Assembly (NCBI GenBank): GCA_963675135.1
Contig: OY776129.1
Span: 71,021,348 to 71,085,347 of the forward strand
Reading direction: 5' to 3'
From: Galeopsis tetrahit
Lineage: Eukaryota; Streptophyta; Magnoliopsida; Lamiales; Lamiaceae
Length of the DNA stretch: 64,000 nucleotides
This document shows positions 10,859 through 22,655 of this stretch, piece by piece. A program made the position numbers and the translations under genes. The notes beneath the pieces are model-generated. The model worked only from the letters and a program-made list of their open reading frames with translations, had not been told where the DNA came from and searched no databases. Numbering within the stretch: the stretch's first letter is position 1; each line of letters begins with the position of its first letter.

Positions 10859-11509
10859 ATAATAATCTAATCTAAGCCCAGCCCACACAAAAACTTTGTA
10901 GACTAATTATATTTCCTGAATCATTCCTTTTAAATAGCAAGTTTGTTATTTTAATTTATTATGTATATATTATTTATTTTATTTTATTAATAAATATTTA
11001 ATTCATAATTGACTATTAAAATTAATCATTTAATTATATTTAATTTATTTGAGACTATTATTGGTAAAAATTAGATAACTTTATATTAGTACTATAATAT
11101 TTTTTAAACACGTTTGCAATTAACTCATTTAGTAATATTAAATAAATAAATAAAACTTATCTCCTTACAAAAAAAAAATTTGATGAAGAAAATATAATTG
11201 ACAATTTAATTTGTTATTTTTTTTTTAAATTTTACGTCACATTAAATAAACTAAATAAAATATTTATTGTTCAAGAATTTAAGTATTCATTTTTTCATAT
11301 ATATATATAATTTAAAGGTTAAAAGATATATTGATATATTTGAAAATTATGCTAATTAATATCATTAATGTAATTTGTTGTAAATATAATATAAATAAAT
11401 ATTATAATATATATATATATATACGAAGTATATATTAATATTTTGGATCATTAAAAAAAAATTTGGCCCCCTCCCCACCTTGAGTTCTGGGTCCGCCCCT
11501 GAACACAAT

Positions 11510-11882
11510 TCTCTCCGACCTCCATTATGGGTATTCTCAGTCTATAAATACAGACTCTTCCCTCATTAAAAAATCGCTCAATTAATCTCTCCTCTCTCTG
11601 CCGCAATATATATCTCCAAGAAGAATATATTGTTCTTGTGTTTACAGAATAAATTCCTGTGTGTTTAGTTCGTACTCTTAGTACGTTCGTTGAGGCTTCG
11701 TCTACAGTGGTGCTACTGTTTATGAAGTAGAAGTCGTTTTACCTTTGGGAACGGAACGCCGTACCAGTGGAGCACTACCTGGGCGTATTCTGTTATGTGG
11801 GAAAAGGGTTTTCCCTTGACTCGACTTTCTGATCCTTATATTTCGATATTGTAGTACCATACCAGGCGTAATGTTTCCAACA
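11510..11882 (+). repeat. 3' LTR of the copia element, second part, with TATA box
   Basis: Resumes the LTR after the hAT-like insertion and ends TTCCAACA at 11882. It carries tctataaata at 11541-11550, the same promoter-like signal as the 5' LTR, about 320 bases upstream of the zinc-finger ATG at 11871 and in the same direction. Two short upstream ATG frames (near 11720 and 11794) precede that ATG. A 60-base stretch near 11734-11799 is absent from the 5' LTR. Confidence 0.8.
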
Positions 11883-12701
11883 ATTTTGTCTCCCAAGATT
11901 GTAGTGAAGCTCAAGCTCAATAAGACGCCGGAAGACGAAAAGAAACATTACTGCAAGGAGTGCAACAAGTCTTTTGCCTCCGGTAAAGCTCTGGGAGGCC
12001 ACGTCAGCAGCTTCCATGTTCAAGCTAACAAAGATTACTCCCACAAGCGCCTCAGCTCCAAGATCGACAAATTTTCCGGCATGGCGGCGGAAATCACCTG
12101 CAACATCTGCAGTAGGGCTTTCCGGTCGGAAAAGTCTCTGTACGGCCACATGAGGTGCCACCCGGACAGGTGTTACCGTGGGATGGAGCCTCCGTCGCCG
12201 GTGGCCTCCTCATCGGAAGGCAGCAGTGGCGGTCCGACGACGGGGTTTGGTTTGAAGAATTGGCCTAAAGAGATGAAGAGAGGCCGGGGGCCCATCGGCA
12301 AAAGTCTTGTTCGGCAGCAGGATCACATGAATACAATTGTGAAGAAATTGGGTGAGTCGAGCTCCGATGGGAATAAGAATAAGAAGAAGGAGGAGGACGA
12401 GAACGAAGAGGAGCTTTTTAAAACGGCTGTGGAGGTTCTGGTGATGGGGAAATTGGAAAAGAAATTACATGTGTGTGGTTTGTGTGATAAGGGTTTCAAT
12501 ACACACCAAGCCCTAGGGGGTCACAGGTCTAGTCACACCAAGCTCAAATTGTGCATCGTAAATGAGGAGGCCGATCATAAGGATAACGACAAGGCGGCCA
12601 AAAAACCTAGGATTGACGTTCGATCCGGGGAGCCTGCAGTGATTGGCTTCGATCTTAACTTGATGCCTGAAGAAGACGACGAGGACGAGAAGGGCAAGTG
12701 A
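11871..12701 (+). CDS. C2H2 zinc-finger repressor (ZAT-like), 5' end replaced by LTR
   Basis: An open frame of 276 residues with three plant-type C2H2 fingers: residues 28-49 (KALGGH variant), about 76-97 (SLYGHM) and about 201-222 (QALGGH). A basic KKPR cluster and a C-terminal EAR repression motif DLNLMP (261-266) in an acidic tail follow. Such proteins bind DNA in the nucleus and recruit co-repressors in stress or developmental responses. The first four codons (MFPT) come from the copia LTR terminus; host sequence starts at 11883. The original N-terminus (MENKDEEAADFP) lies at 3055-3092 in matching phase, so this is the body of an interrupted gene. Finger and EAR regions are intact. Any expression now would need the LTR promoter, a new start, or splicing out of the 8.8-kb insertion. 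It could also be a silent allele. Confidence 0.85.
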   Translation: MFPTILSPKIVVKLKLNKTPEDEKKHYCKECNKSFASGKALGGHVSSFHVQANKDYSHKRLSSKIDKFSGMAAEITCNICSRAFRSEKSLYGHMRCHPDRCYRGMEPPSPVASSSEGSSGGPTTGFGLKNWPKEMKRGRGPIGKSLVRQQDHMNTIVKKLGESSSDGNKNKKKEEDENEEELFKTAVEVLVMGKLEKKLHVCGLCDKGFNTHQALGGHRSSHTKLKLCIVNEEADHKDNDKAAKKPRIDVRSGEPAVIGFDLNLMPEEDDEDEKGK

Positions 12702-14616
12702 TTGAGCTGATTGCACTGGTTAGGGTTTACAAGTAAGCTAGTAGTATTATAATGTTTTTAATTAGTCTCTTTTTGGTGGATTGATCTTTGGTTTTTGAGC
12801 TACAAGGTGAATCCTCATTTTGAGTACGGTCCTTTTTTAATTCTATGCTACATCAAATAACTAGTTCTATATAAAATTCTATGATAGAGGAGAAGACTTA
12901 TTTTTGTTTGATTTGATAGAGTTGATTATGAGAAGTTTATAAATTTAAGGTCATGAAATAATGATATGAATGAATATTGCTGAAATATATGAATGAATAT
13001 TGCTGAAATTAAGATGAGTAATTGATTGATGGATGGCAGTTTAATCGGCAGAGATTCAAAGGGTCAAGTTAAGTTTTAGGGTTTGTTTGTTTGTTTGGCT
13101 TAATTTTATTAATGTAGAGATAATAATCGTGTTTGAATTCATCCATTTCTCTTGTCCTATTATCTGCTTGATTATTCAACTTGTTTTTTTAAAATTGTCC
13201 CCTCACAACTTTGGATTTGGACAAGTGCTTGCTTCTATATTGGTATTTGTAGCATTCGACCTAGCTACAATGATTATATACTTCAAATTTTCAGCTCCCA
13301 ATTCCACCAACGTGCCAAAACGTACAGTACAGGCCTCACGCACATCTTCAATGTGGTTGTATTCTCCAACTCCACTTCTGTACGTTGCAATAAGAAATTG
13401 ACAACTTAATTTGTTCACGTTTAATTTTTGGGAACAAATACGGCAGTTTTAATATATATACTTGCTCATTAATTAATAAATTAGGTCTTAATTTACAAAT
13501 ATATATTCACCCCTTCAAAAAAAAATTACTAAGGCAACCAGATTTTGTCTAAAATTAAAATTGTCTAAATGTATTTTTGGTATTTGTTGACTAAATAAAA
13601 ATTACTAAGGCAACCAGATTTTGTCTAAAATTAAAATTGTCTAAATGTATTTTTGGTATTTGTTGACTAAATGTATTTTTGGTATTTGTTGGGTAATTAA
13701 TAAAAATGTATGATGTCATATATATGGTAATCAGGAATAATGAATGGAGAAGATTGAGATATCAATCATGTCTTAATGTCTAATTGTTTCAGAATTTATC
13801 AATCTGAATTTTTTCAATATGTTTCCATTTACTTCCCACATCCACACGCGTGAAAAGGAGTTCTGAGGCGATTTTATCATTTTATTTGTTATGATTCACC
13901 GACGTAAATATTATGATGAAGTTCTGTTTTAGGTTCTTCGTTCCATTACATATATTGTATAATCCAATAGACTTATAAATCTATCTGAATCATGTTTTAA
14001 AATTAAATGAGATTTAAATTTAATTTTAAATGGAGCTTTGTCTCATACTTGAAACCATCTTACACAAAACTCCCCCATATATAGTTTTGGCCATTTGTAA
14101 TAATATATCATCGGAAAATATGTTGGTAAACAAGATGATCGGACAATTTATGTCGGCAACTTGTTAGTCTGAAGGAATTCTCTAATTAATTACTACTACA
14201 GTATAATAAAATTCGACAAAATTGGTTGGGTAATGAATGAGATTAAGGGGAAATTCTATTTTATCAACTTGCAATCCTTTCTAGTATATTTTTTTTTACT
14301 CATTTTACAAGCAAATGGAATAAATTAAACTCTTTCGTATGACTTTTTTCTATTAAGGGGATATATTCAATTGAGATTCTATTGGATTTTTTTTATTTTA
14401 AAAAGTATGTGGATTTATAAAATTCATAGAGTACATGTATAGTTTGACTGACTTTTTTTATTGATTTATATGAATTTTCATAAATTTAACAGGATTGTGG
14501 AATATATTTTTTTTTATGGATTTACATAGATTTTCATAAACTCCAATATTCATGAGTTTTTTTTAATATGAAATGTTTTTTTAAAATTAATATTATATAT
14601 ATATATAATATTTTAC

Positions 14617-14660
<44 letters not shown>

Positions 14661-15866
14661 TATATAAAGTTTATATATTAATTAGGGACGGGTCGGATAT
14701 CCGCGGGTCGGACATAAGACTCAGACCCGACCCATACTCAATATGGGTCGGTCCGACCTGACCCAAAGCTCGCGGGGTGGGGTGGGTACTCGCGGGTCGG
14801 GTCAATATTGCCATCTCTACTTCTGGTTTTTCGTCTTTAGAGTTTTTTGAGAGAATTCGTTGAAATCTCTGATTTTTAGAAGAGATTTTGAATAGTGAAA
14901 TTTATTTATATTTTTGAAAGGAAATCCAACAAAATCCATAAAGTATTAAAATACATAGACGATTGAATACCTAAAGATTTTTAAAGACTTTTTAAAATCC
15001 TTATTGAATACCTCAGAATTTTTAAAGACTTTTGAAAATGTAAATTGAACACCCCAAACTTTGAAATTCCAAAAAAATCCTACCGAATCCACAAATACAC
15101 CCCCTAATTTTGAGGATTAGCAACAATTTTGTGTAAGATAGTCTTTGTTTTAGTATTTAGCCTTTCATTTTGCTTTAAACATGTATGAGTCAATCTTCCG
15201 TTAAACTTGTGCACAGTATAAAACTGATATTTTTATATTTAAAAATTAATATCATAGTAACACTTATCGATTGATATCATTATACTTATAAACTCATATC
15301 ATAGTATTTAATCACACAGTTTGACGTATTTAGATGTGTAAAATGTTACTATTAGTTTATAAGAGTAATAATATCAGTGAATAAATGCTATGATGTTCGT
15401 ATGAATCCGATTTCATACCGTGAACAAGTTTCACAAGATAGTTTGCCCTAAAACTTACCTCCTTGGTAGAATTTCGCAGATCTTCCATATAAAAACTAGA
15501 TTACAAAGAATTTTACTATCAATAATTAGGGAATTATGATCAATTGGATAATATCTTATGAGTCTTTGTTGAACTTCATTTTTTTTTTTCAGGGTTGGTT
15601 GAGCCATCGATCAGCCTTTGTTAATTGTTGTTGGTCATCTTGATACTCTATGACGTTCCATTCATTTATATATTATCTTTTCTGGTTTTTAAAAATAAGT
15701 AGTTTCGATCTTGTGAAATTATATAATGGTGAGATCGATATCACTTTTCATTTCACAAGATCGATAACACTTTTCAATAAAAATATGTGTATAAATGTAT
15801 CATTTAAGATTAAATTATATTTGGCCTCATAACTATATGTAAAAATAGATACTAATCCCAAAAAAA
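12702..15866. other. Intergenic DNA with small tandem repeats and an AT microsatellite
   Basis: The zinc-finger 3' region is followed by AT-rich DNA without a gene. A unit containing actaaggcaaccagattttg and ttgtctaaatgtatttttgg is tandemly duplicated at about 13526-13690. An (AT)n run lies at 14616-14658. Short frames at 13087-13418 lack any protein signature. Confidence 0.6.
14683..14819. mobile_element. Remnant of a hAT-like MITE (tagggacggg type)
   Basis: Starts tagggacgggtcgg and ends attgccatctcta, imperfect inverted ends of the same style as the complete element at 44812-45250. The interior is rich in ccgcgggtcgg and acccgacc motifs. No target duplication is visible. Confidence 0.4.
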
Positions 15867-16116
15867 GGGTAAAGTCAGTATGCACTCGAGTGCATGTTGT
15901 GCACCCTAGTCTAAAGAAAAGTGTATGTTATTAAACTGAAAAGTACAACACAATATTACTAAAAAGTGTAAGTCACTATGACTAAAAATATTATTATACA
16001 GTTTAATAATTGAAAAGTGCAACCTCATTTACCAAAAAGTGTAAGTCAGTAAAACTGAAAAGTGCAACATGGACTAGGGTGCACAACATGCACTCGAGTC
16101 CATAGTAGACCAACCC
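15867..16116. mobile_element. 250-base MITE with about 45-base inverted ends
   Basis: The left end contains gcactcgagtgcatgttgtg and caccctagtc. The right end carries the inverted copy gactagggtgcacaacatgc followed by actcgag. Outer sequence (gggtaaagtc on the left, tagaccaaccc on the right) is weakly inverted too. The interior repeats aaaagtgtaagtca. Flanks are A-rich, so the target duplication is unclear. Confidence 0.6.
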
Positions 16117-16674
16117 AAAAAAAATAAGTTTATTTATTTAGTCTCAAATTTTCTTACAATGTTCAATTTCAATTTTGCCAAAAAATATGAAACCTCGCCT
16201 TTTTAGCATTAACATGTTCGGATTGGTACACCACGTTTTCGGTATGAAATGACATGCATTTTTTATTTACTAAAAATTCGATATATTGAATTTTGGTGAG
16301 ATATAACAAAATTTTCAATACATTATCGATATGATTTTCTATGCCAAAAAATTTGATAAATTATATGATATTTTTTTTATGTCACGACATGTGGATGTAC
16401 ACTGGGATAGCTCAATCCCCCAATTGGAGGAAGGAGATAACTTTGTCAAAATATAACATAAAATATTTTGAACCGAAGCAACTAATTGATAAAAGGATAT
16501 ATAGGGCTAGATGATGGAGTAATAAATAATAAGAATACCACTTATTAACAAGTAAGATTTGGCAAAAGTTACAATTTAAGCGTCTAAAAAATGTATAAAT
16601 ACTCCAAAAAAAAACACTACTGTTTTAGCTCAGCAGTTGATAACCTCATTTACCAAAATCTTGGCTGTGCTCTT

Positions 16675-19600
16675 TTACCACAACCCAATGGCCTTCCACC
16701 AGACCCCTCCAACACCAAGCCAAATTATAAGATTGACCACCGAGATCAAGAAGCCATAGCCCCACCATTTTGCAAGGGGCACGTAGCCTGCCCCGTAAAA
16801 AACGGGGGCTGACCCTATCCCGTAATGTGTAATCCCGCCCATAAGATTCGAGAGGAAGGAGAGAACGATGGCTCCCAGATAAGGTGGGGTCCCTAAAGCG
16901 CTGGCTACTGATAAGAATGCTGTGAACATAGCTCCGATATGAGCAGCTCCGCTAGCGAAGAAATAGTGAGAGTAGAAGTAGAGAAGTACAAGAATGCCGA
17001 AAGATAGCTGCCATGAAAGACCTAATCCACCAACAAACTGCCAACAAATAGGAAATCAAATCAGTCCATCGTTGTTAATATGAACTCAATATTGGCTACA
17101 AAGGTACACAAGCATTCAAAAAAAAAAAAATCCATCATCTTTTCCGTGCAATTCGTTCCTTGAACGATTCTAGCAAGGTTGGTTAAGTGAAGTTCATACA
17201 TGTCAAATTTACAAGAACTTCAATGAACTTGCTTCGTAGAAGCTTTATAGTGAACTCGGTGATACTGTTTAGTATACGAAGTATATGTTGTTCAGCATAC
17301 GAAGTTTCACGGTTTAGTAATTTTGAGAAGAGTAACAGATAAAATCAAACATTTTTTAAAATGTGATACTCCGTATTCAAGACAATATTACTCCCTTCCT
17401 TTCCAAGCCAGCAGAAATCAATTCAAGAAAACACATCTATACTGAAAATCATCTTTCTCTGCCCTATCTAAGCCAAGCAGAAATCAGCACCAAAGCGTGC
17501 AATTTGTAATCCCTAACAAGCGTATCTAGATTTACTCGATCAAATCTAGATACATTTATCTAAAAATGGCACAGAATTCAGAGGTAAGCATACCTTAACA
17601 ACAGTCTGACTGAACCATGTAATAAGGCCATATTTGTTTAGATAAGCAGCCATTGCAATGAGTGCAGCAAACCAAGTAAGTGTATCCCAAGCAACTGATT
17701 CAGCTAAGCATTCCTTCCATGTGATGACACCGGTTATAAGGAGAACACTTAAACCAAGAATTGCAGCAGTAACTGCATCTACATTCAGGACACTCCCGAA
17801 TATCCACAGCCCAACCTGATATTACAGAAACAAATACGTCAATTTAGCAAGGGTAACCACGTAATGTCAATGCCATGAAGATAATAAACAAGATAATATA
17901 TAATAGGTCAAACCAAGAAGACTGAATTTAACACTCATGGCAAGCAATATATCACATTCAACTTTCTAACTTCAATTATATGTGAACTCTAGCATACGAC
18001 ATCATACCCAACTCCCTCTGCACTTTATGCCAAAACTAAGGTTTTGATTCAGTTTTCATGCCTTTTTTTTACCGTTAGCATCTTCATAGCAATTTGATGA
18101 AACCAACAAAATATAAGTACAAACTATATTTTTTTTGTTCAATTTGGTTCCACTAGGTTTGTTTGTTCAGCCATATTACTCAGAATATCAGTAATTTGTT
18201 TTCCAAATAGGCAAATACAGGAAGCAAGGCCTCTTTGACACCTCAGAGTTCATAAAATCTACTGATTTTTTTTTCGTTTCAGCTATCTTTTATTTTCTTT
18301 CTCTAAATTTCTTAGGAACTATTGTTTTGTGTCTCCTATATATCAATCACTCGTTACAATATTCAAATGAAAACTCACCATATAAAGCCACAACAAAAGG
18401 CTAGAATTCGTAAGATACCTATCCACAACAAAGCAACATTTGCAAGACACCTACCATTAAAAAATTTGCAAGACATCTATCCACAACAAAGCAACATTTT
18501 CAAAATCCATTAGTTACTCAGATTCAGAAAGAAAAATACATTTAATTCAGATCCATTCAGATTCATTAAAAGGCAATTAAACTCAAATTAGGTGAAATAA
18601 AGTTCGTTTTGATAGTCTAAAAATAGTGTTTTCAGCATCCAAACTGAACCGAGACATCAATACTCCATTTCACTGAAGAATCAAATACTGACACGAAACT
18701 TCAATCGACCCAAAACAGAAATTGTTAAAAAAGAGCCATCGAAGTACATATCAAATGCAAGTTTGTGACAATCAAAGTGAAATCCATCCAAATTCAAATA
18801 ATAGAAAGGTCACAAATCCCATCATAAAACAGAAATCATGTAAAAAATATCAAGTAAGCAGCAAATTGACAGCTCAAAATCTATAGAATCTGTACCGTGA
18901 GCAGCAGAGTTCCGGCCATGATGATCTCGTTCTTCGACATGGGCCCCATCTTCTCCAACCTCTCCTTAGCAAGCTTAGGTGCATCTGGACTACTCTTAAC
19001 ACTTGGTGGATAAAGTACATACAAAATCAAAGGTACAACAATCAATGAAATCAATCCAGGCACAATTGCAGCCTTAGCCCAATCCATCCACCCAATTGGG
19101 ACACCAATAGTAGCTAGAGTTAAGTTAGCAGCCAAAGGATTGGCAGCCATGGCTGTCAAGAACATGGAAGACGAAATCACGGATGTTTGGAAACAAGTGA
19201 GCATTAACCAAGAACCCAACTTATGTTCAGTCCCATCACCCACATTACTACCACAAGCCACACAGAGTGATTTCACCAATGGCAGAAAAATCCCACCAGC
19301 TCTAGCGGAAACAGAGGGGATTGCAGGAGCTAAAAGGGCTTCACTGAAAACCAAACTGTAACCTAACCCTAGAGAGGAGCTCCCAAACAAGGAAACAAAT
19401 TGGTAAGCAATTCTGTTACCTAATCCTGTTTTGATGAACCCACGAGCGAAGAAGAAGGCCAATGCGATCAGCCATGGAATTGGGTCACCGAAGGCGGAAA
19501 AGGCGGCGGCGAATGTTAGGGTTTTGGTTAAAACGCAGGCGCCGAGGCCCATTAATGCGACGGCGCCCAATGGTAGCGGCTGAGTGATGATTCCGACAAT

Positions 19601-19996
19601 GGTGGCTAAGAAGATTGAGAGAAGTTGCCAGGCGATGCGGGAGACGCCTTCAGGGGCGGGGATGAACCAGAGGATAATCCCGGTGGCGAGGGAGGCGATT
19701 AGGGGTTTAATGGCGGCGCCCTGCGGCGGAGCAGGGGCGGGGACGGGGGGAGTTGTTGTGGAGGCGGCAAGTGCGAGGGGGGCACGGGCACGCTTCTGGG
19801 GTGGGAGCAAGAATGCAGAATTTTGGGTGAATGGGATGGATTCATCTGGTTTGGAAGAATTGTTGTTAATGGAGGCATTGATGGGGGATCTGGGGAATCT
19901 TGGAGATAAACGGAGGGAGTTGGGGGTGCGGGATTTGGGGGCGGAGGGGGGCCGGAAGCGGAGGGTGAGGGAGGAGGAGAGAGCTAAAGATGCCAT
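16675..19996 (-). CDS. DiT1: Plastid 2-oxoglutarate/malate translocator, DiT1 type
   Basis: Three exons on the minus strand, 18896-19996, 17594-17815 and 16675-17037, all with GT-AG phase-0 junctions, give 561 residues, the usual length of DiT1. The first 95 or so residues are Ser/Pro/Ala-rich, like a chloroplast transit peptide. About a dozen hydrophobic segments of the DASS (divalent anion:sodium symporter) family follow. Recognisable blocks are ITQPLPLGAVALMGLGA, FGDPIPWLIALAFFFARGF, CGSNVGDGTEHKLGSWLM, and near the C-terminus HYFFASGAAH and HYGIGSAPVFYG. The protein exchanges stromal malate for 2-oxoglutarate across the inner envelope, feeding ammonia assimilation during photorespiration. 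The paralogue DiT2 is less likely from the remembered sequence. The ATG at 19996 precedes the transit peptide directly, with no alternative start of similar quality. Confidence 0.92.
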
Positions 19997-19999
19997 CTT

Positions 20000-21044
20000 T
20001 AGCAGCAGGGGAGGAGTGATGGAGATGAGATCTTATGGAGCTCACTCGGCTCTTGAGTGTGTTGAAAAGATAAGTGAGGGAGTGGAAATGGTGGAAAGTG
20101 AGAGCGAAAGGTGGGGAGGGCGTACGATTGAATCTTACCAAGGGTTAAGTGGGGTCCACGGAGGGTTTTGTTTTGGAGAGAAGAAGAACAAAACATGGGG
20201 GGTATGGGAAACTCCGTCTGAGAATTTGGAAACTCCGCCTCACTTCATGTCCAAACATGGATGGAGCAGGGACTTTTTCTCAGAATTGCAGTACTCACGT
20301 GGCACTCTCTTATTCGTCGATCGGAAACTCATTAGCTCATTGTTTTTTCTTTTTTTTTTTTTTTTTTTTTTGGGGGAAGAATGTTTTAGATAATTACTGA
20401 GTTGTCGATGAAATTTAGCGTGGTATAAAAGAGATTTAATGGAGGATGGGGTAAAATGTGTGGTTTAAAATGATTGACAATTTTAAAAATAAAATGATAT
20501 TGTAATAGTATTAATTTTATTGTGATTTGTGAATGTACAAATTCGCTTAAAAAAATGATAAAATATTTAACATTGAAAGGAATGGAGTGACAATCTTTTA
20601 GTGAAATAATTAAATATTGGAGTATTAAAAAATTGAAACACATCAGTTTTTTTTTTAATGAATGAAGTACTGGTTACAAATGTTTGGTTGATCAAGTGGG
20701 CAGACAAATAATTTTGTAAGGTGTTTTTTTAATGATATTTTGTTACAAATTAAAAAGTCAAACTCCTCCTCCTTAGATTCGAACCAGAAACGCTCCATGT
20801 ACACTTATCTCCATTATTAAAATGAGACAAATATCTTACATTAAAATATTTTAATTCCATGAAAAAGAAAATCATTAAACACCAAAAGACCACTAAAAAA
20901 ACATAGAAATCAAAAAAGAAAAAAAAAAAACAAAGTGACAGAGTAAAATCACACAAGTCTAGGTTAGGGAAAAAACTTACAAACACAGCTCGTGGAAAAA
21001 ACTCGCAACTAGAAAATTAGAGTAGAAAAAACTAAAAATTACAA

Positions 21045-21078
<34 letters not shown>

Positions 21079-21850
21079 AACCTGTTGAAAAGATCACACG
21101 TACAACTCTGTTGAAAAGATCGAATCATTGACCCAACTCTATAACTACGAAGAAAACTGTCGAATATATATGTTACGGTACTTCCTAAATGTGTAGAGAA
21201 CCTTTTATTAAAAAAAAAAAAAAACTTTTGGGGGGTCGATGTTGGTGAGGCAATGGATTTCATGGAGGCACTTTCATGAGTGAAGGAAAATGGATGGTCA
21301 GATGGTATTATAGAGGGTGATGCACTAGTACTAGTAGAAGCTATCAATGTTGGTACCACGTCTATTTTAGACTTTGACGACTCTATAAATGCTTGTATTC
21401 GACTTCTTAGTGAGTTTGTCAATGTATCTATCCGTTTTGTTAAATGCTTAATAATGTAGTTTATGAAATTGCTAAGACTTCTTGACCAATCTCAACCATG
21501 TTATTTGTTCTTACAGTAATGAAGCATAAGTTTTGTTAGTCTAAAAAAAAAGAAAAAAAAAACTTTTGATCGGTAAAAAAAGATGATAGAATCCAAATAG
21601 ATTATTTTCACAATTTTTATGTGAAGATAGGGTGAACAAAAAAATGTGTGAGGAATTAGACATAAACGGTGTTTGTGACAAAAGAAACACACACGCCTGA
21701 ACTGGTTACGATTGTTCCTGACACAAGACAAAAGTACAAAAACTCGTGGCGAATGACAAGAGAAAAACGTCTCAATTGTTGGGGCGGATCCTCTGCTCTG
21801 CAGTCATACAAATGGGTTATCACATAAACATATTTAATAGCCCAAATATA
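20000..21850. other. DiT1 upstream region and AT-rich intergenic DNA
   Basis: Contains the presumed 5' leader and promoter of the minus-strand translocator gene, then AT-rich DNA with homopolymer runs (T at 20347-20371, A at about 21048-21075). No protein signature was found among the small open frames. Confidence 0.55.
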
Positions 21851-22129
21851 GGCCCTGACTATATACCCCTCCATACTTGTTAAGTATACTCCCCCTATAC
21901 ATGCACTCCCCCTTAAAATGTATTTTGTTGGATATACTCTCCCCTAAAATACCAAAAATACCCTAATTCCAATTTTCTCTATTTCCTCATCATAAAAAAA
22001 CCCTAAATCTAACTTCTCTCCCTCTACAAACTGTCGCCGCCGTCAGCTCCGCCCTCGCCAGCAGCGCCGCCCCGACCAGTCTCCTCCTCCGTTACGAATA
22101 ACTGCCGCCAGCCCCATCTTCCTCTTTTT

Positions 22130-22320
22130 CCTGTGCAGGGGTGCGTGCGGCCCCATCGCCTCCGTCTGCGCGCGGCCGTCGCTCCGCCAAGCTCGCCTCA
22201 TCCTCTCCGTCTGCGCGCTGCCGCCGCTCCGCCAAGCTCGTCTCATCCCCTCCGTCTGCGTGCGGTCGCCGCTCCCCCAAGCTCGCCCCATATCCTCCGT
22301 CTACGCGCGGCTGCATCCGC
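22130..22320. repeat. Four GC-rich tandem units of about 48-50 bases
   Basis: Unit: tccgtctgcgcgc, gg or tg, ccg, ccgctccgccaagctcg, then cctcatcc, with few differences between the first three copies and a degenerate fourth. Confidence 0.65.
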
Positions 22321-22598
22321 CGTCCCCGACCCCTGCGCGCCGGCCCCATCTTTTTAAATTGCGGCGGCGGCGCCCCTCTTCCGCCCAGCCACAACCACCG
22401 CCTCCTCCCCTGAACCCTAATTGCAGCAGGGTTTTTTTTCTTTTTTTTTTCTTTCGACAAAGTGTGCTTGATAGGGAATATTATGGTCGACCAAAATTCG
22501 TCAATGACAGTGTTTTCTATCTAGCACTCTTTATCGAAAATATTTCAATTTTTTTTCTTCTTTTTCTCTCGACTAAAACTTGGCGATGTAAGAATCCT

Positions 22599-22655
22599 TT
22601 TTCGACAAATCAGTGTCGATCAAACTAATGTCTATCGACACTGATTTGTCGAAAA
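22599..22655. repeat. Perfect 22-base inverted repeat with 13-base loop
   Basis: The arm at 22599-22620 (ttttcgacaaatcagtgtcg plus at) is exactly complementary to 22634-22655, with a loop of caaactaatgtct. It lies inside the Mutator-like element. Confidence 0.8.

Larger units (their letters stand above)
7658..11501. mobile_element. hAT-like non-autonomous element in the 3' LTR
   Basis: The termini CAGGGGCGGACC and GGTCCGCCCCTG are inverted copies. The element is flanked by an exact 8-base duplication, aacacaat (7650-7657 and 11502-11509), the size made by hAT transposases. The intact 5' LTR shows the empty site (aacgcaat). Without the two inserts inside it the element would be about 0.8 kb of AT-rich sequence without a transposase, so it is a MITE-like derivative. 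Subterminal sequence (ggcccctcccaaattt on the left, aaatttggccccctcccc on the right) is also inverted. Confidence 0.85.
3093..11882 (+). mobile_element. Ty1/copia LTR retrotransposon, defective, with nested insertions
   Basis: The ends are TGTTGGAA and TTCCAACA. The 5' LTR (3093-3517) and the 3' LTR (7576-7657 plus 11510-11882) match closely. The internal region holds a copia-order pol (integrase, then reverse transcriptase, then RNase H), broken by stops and a frameshift. No gag or protease could be recognised. A purine-rich tract (gtgggggat) lies just before the 3' LTR. A primer-binding site was not clear after the 5' LTR. The element sits in the first coding exon of a zinc-finger gene, in the same orientation. 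Without the 3.84-kb insertion in its 3' LTR the element would be about 4.9 kb. Confidence 0.85.

Noticed and set aside
11871..11882. ATG at 11871 as the native start of the zinc-finger gene
   Set aside because: These bases are the LTR terminus, found also at the end of the 5' LTR; the matching native start is at 3055.
16399..16450. Third SINE copy (gggatagctcaa)
   Set aside because: Only about 13 bases match and no B box follows.
19584..20393. 269-codon plus-strand frame opposite DiT1 exon 1
   Set aside because: It is the antisense shadow of a clear minus-strand exon and has low-complexity content.
22043..22628. Open frames over the GC-rich array at 22.1-22.4 kb
   Set aside because: They translate the same 48-50-base repeat in several frames; no domain and no splice context.
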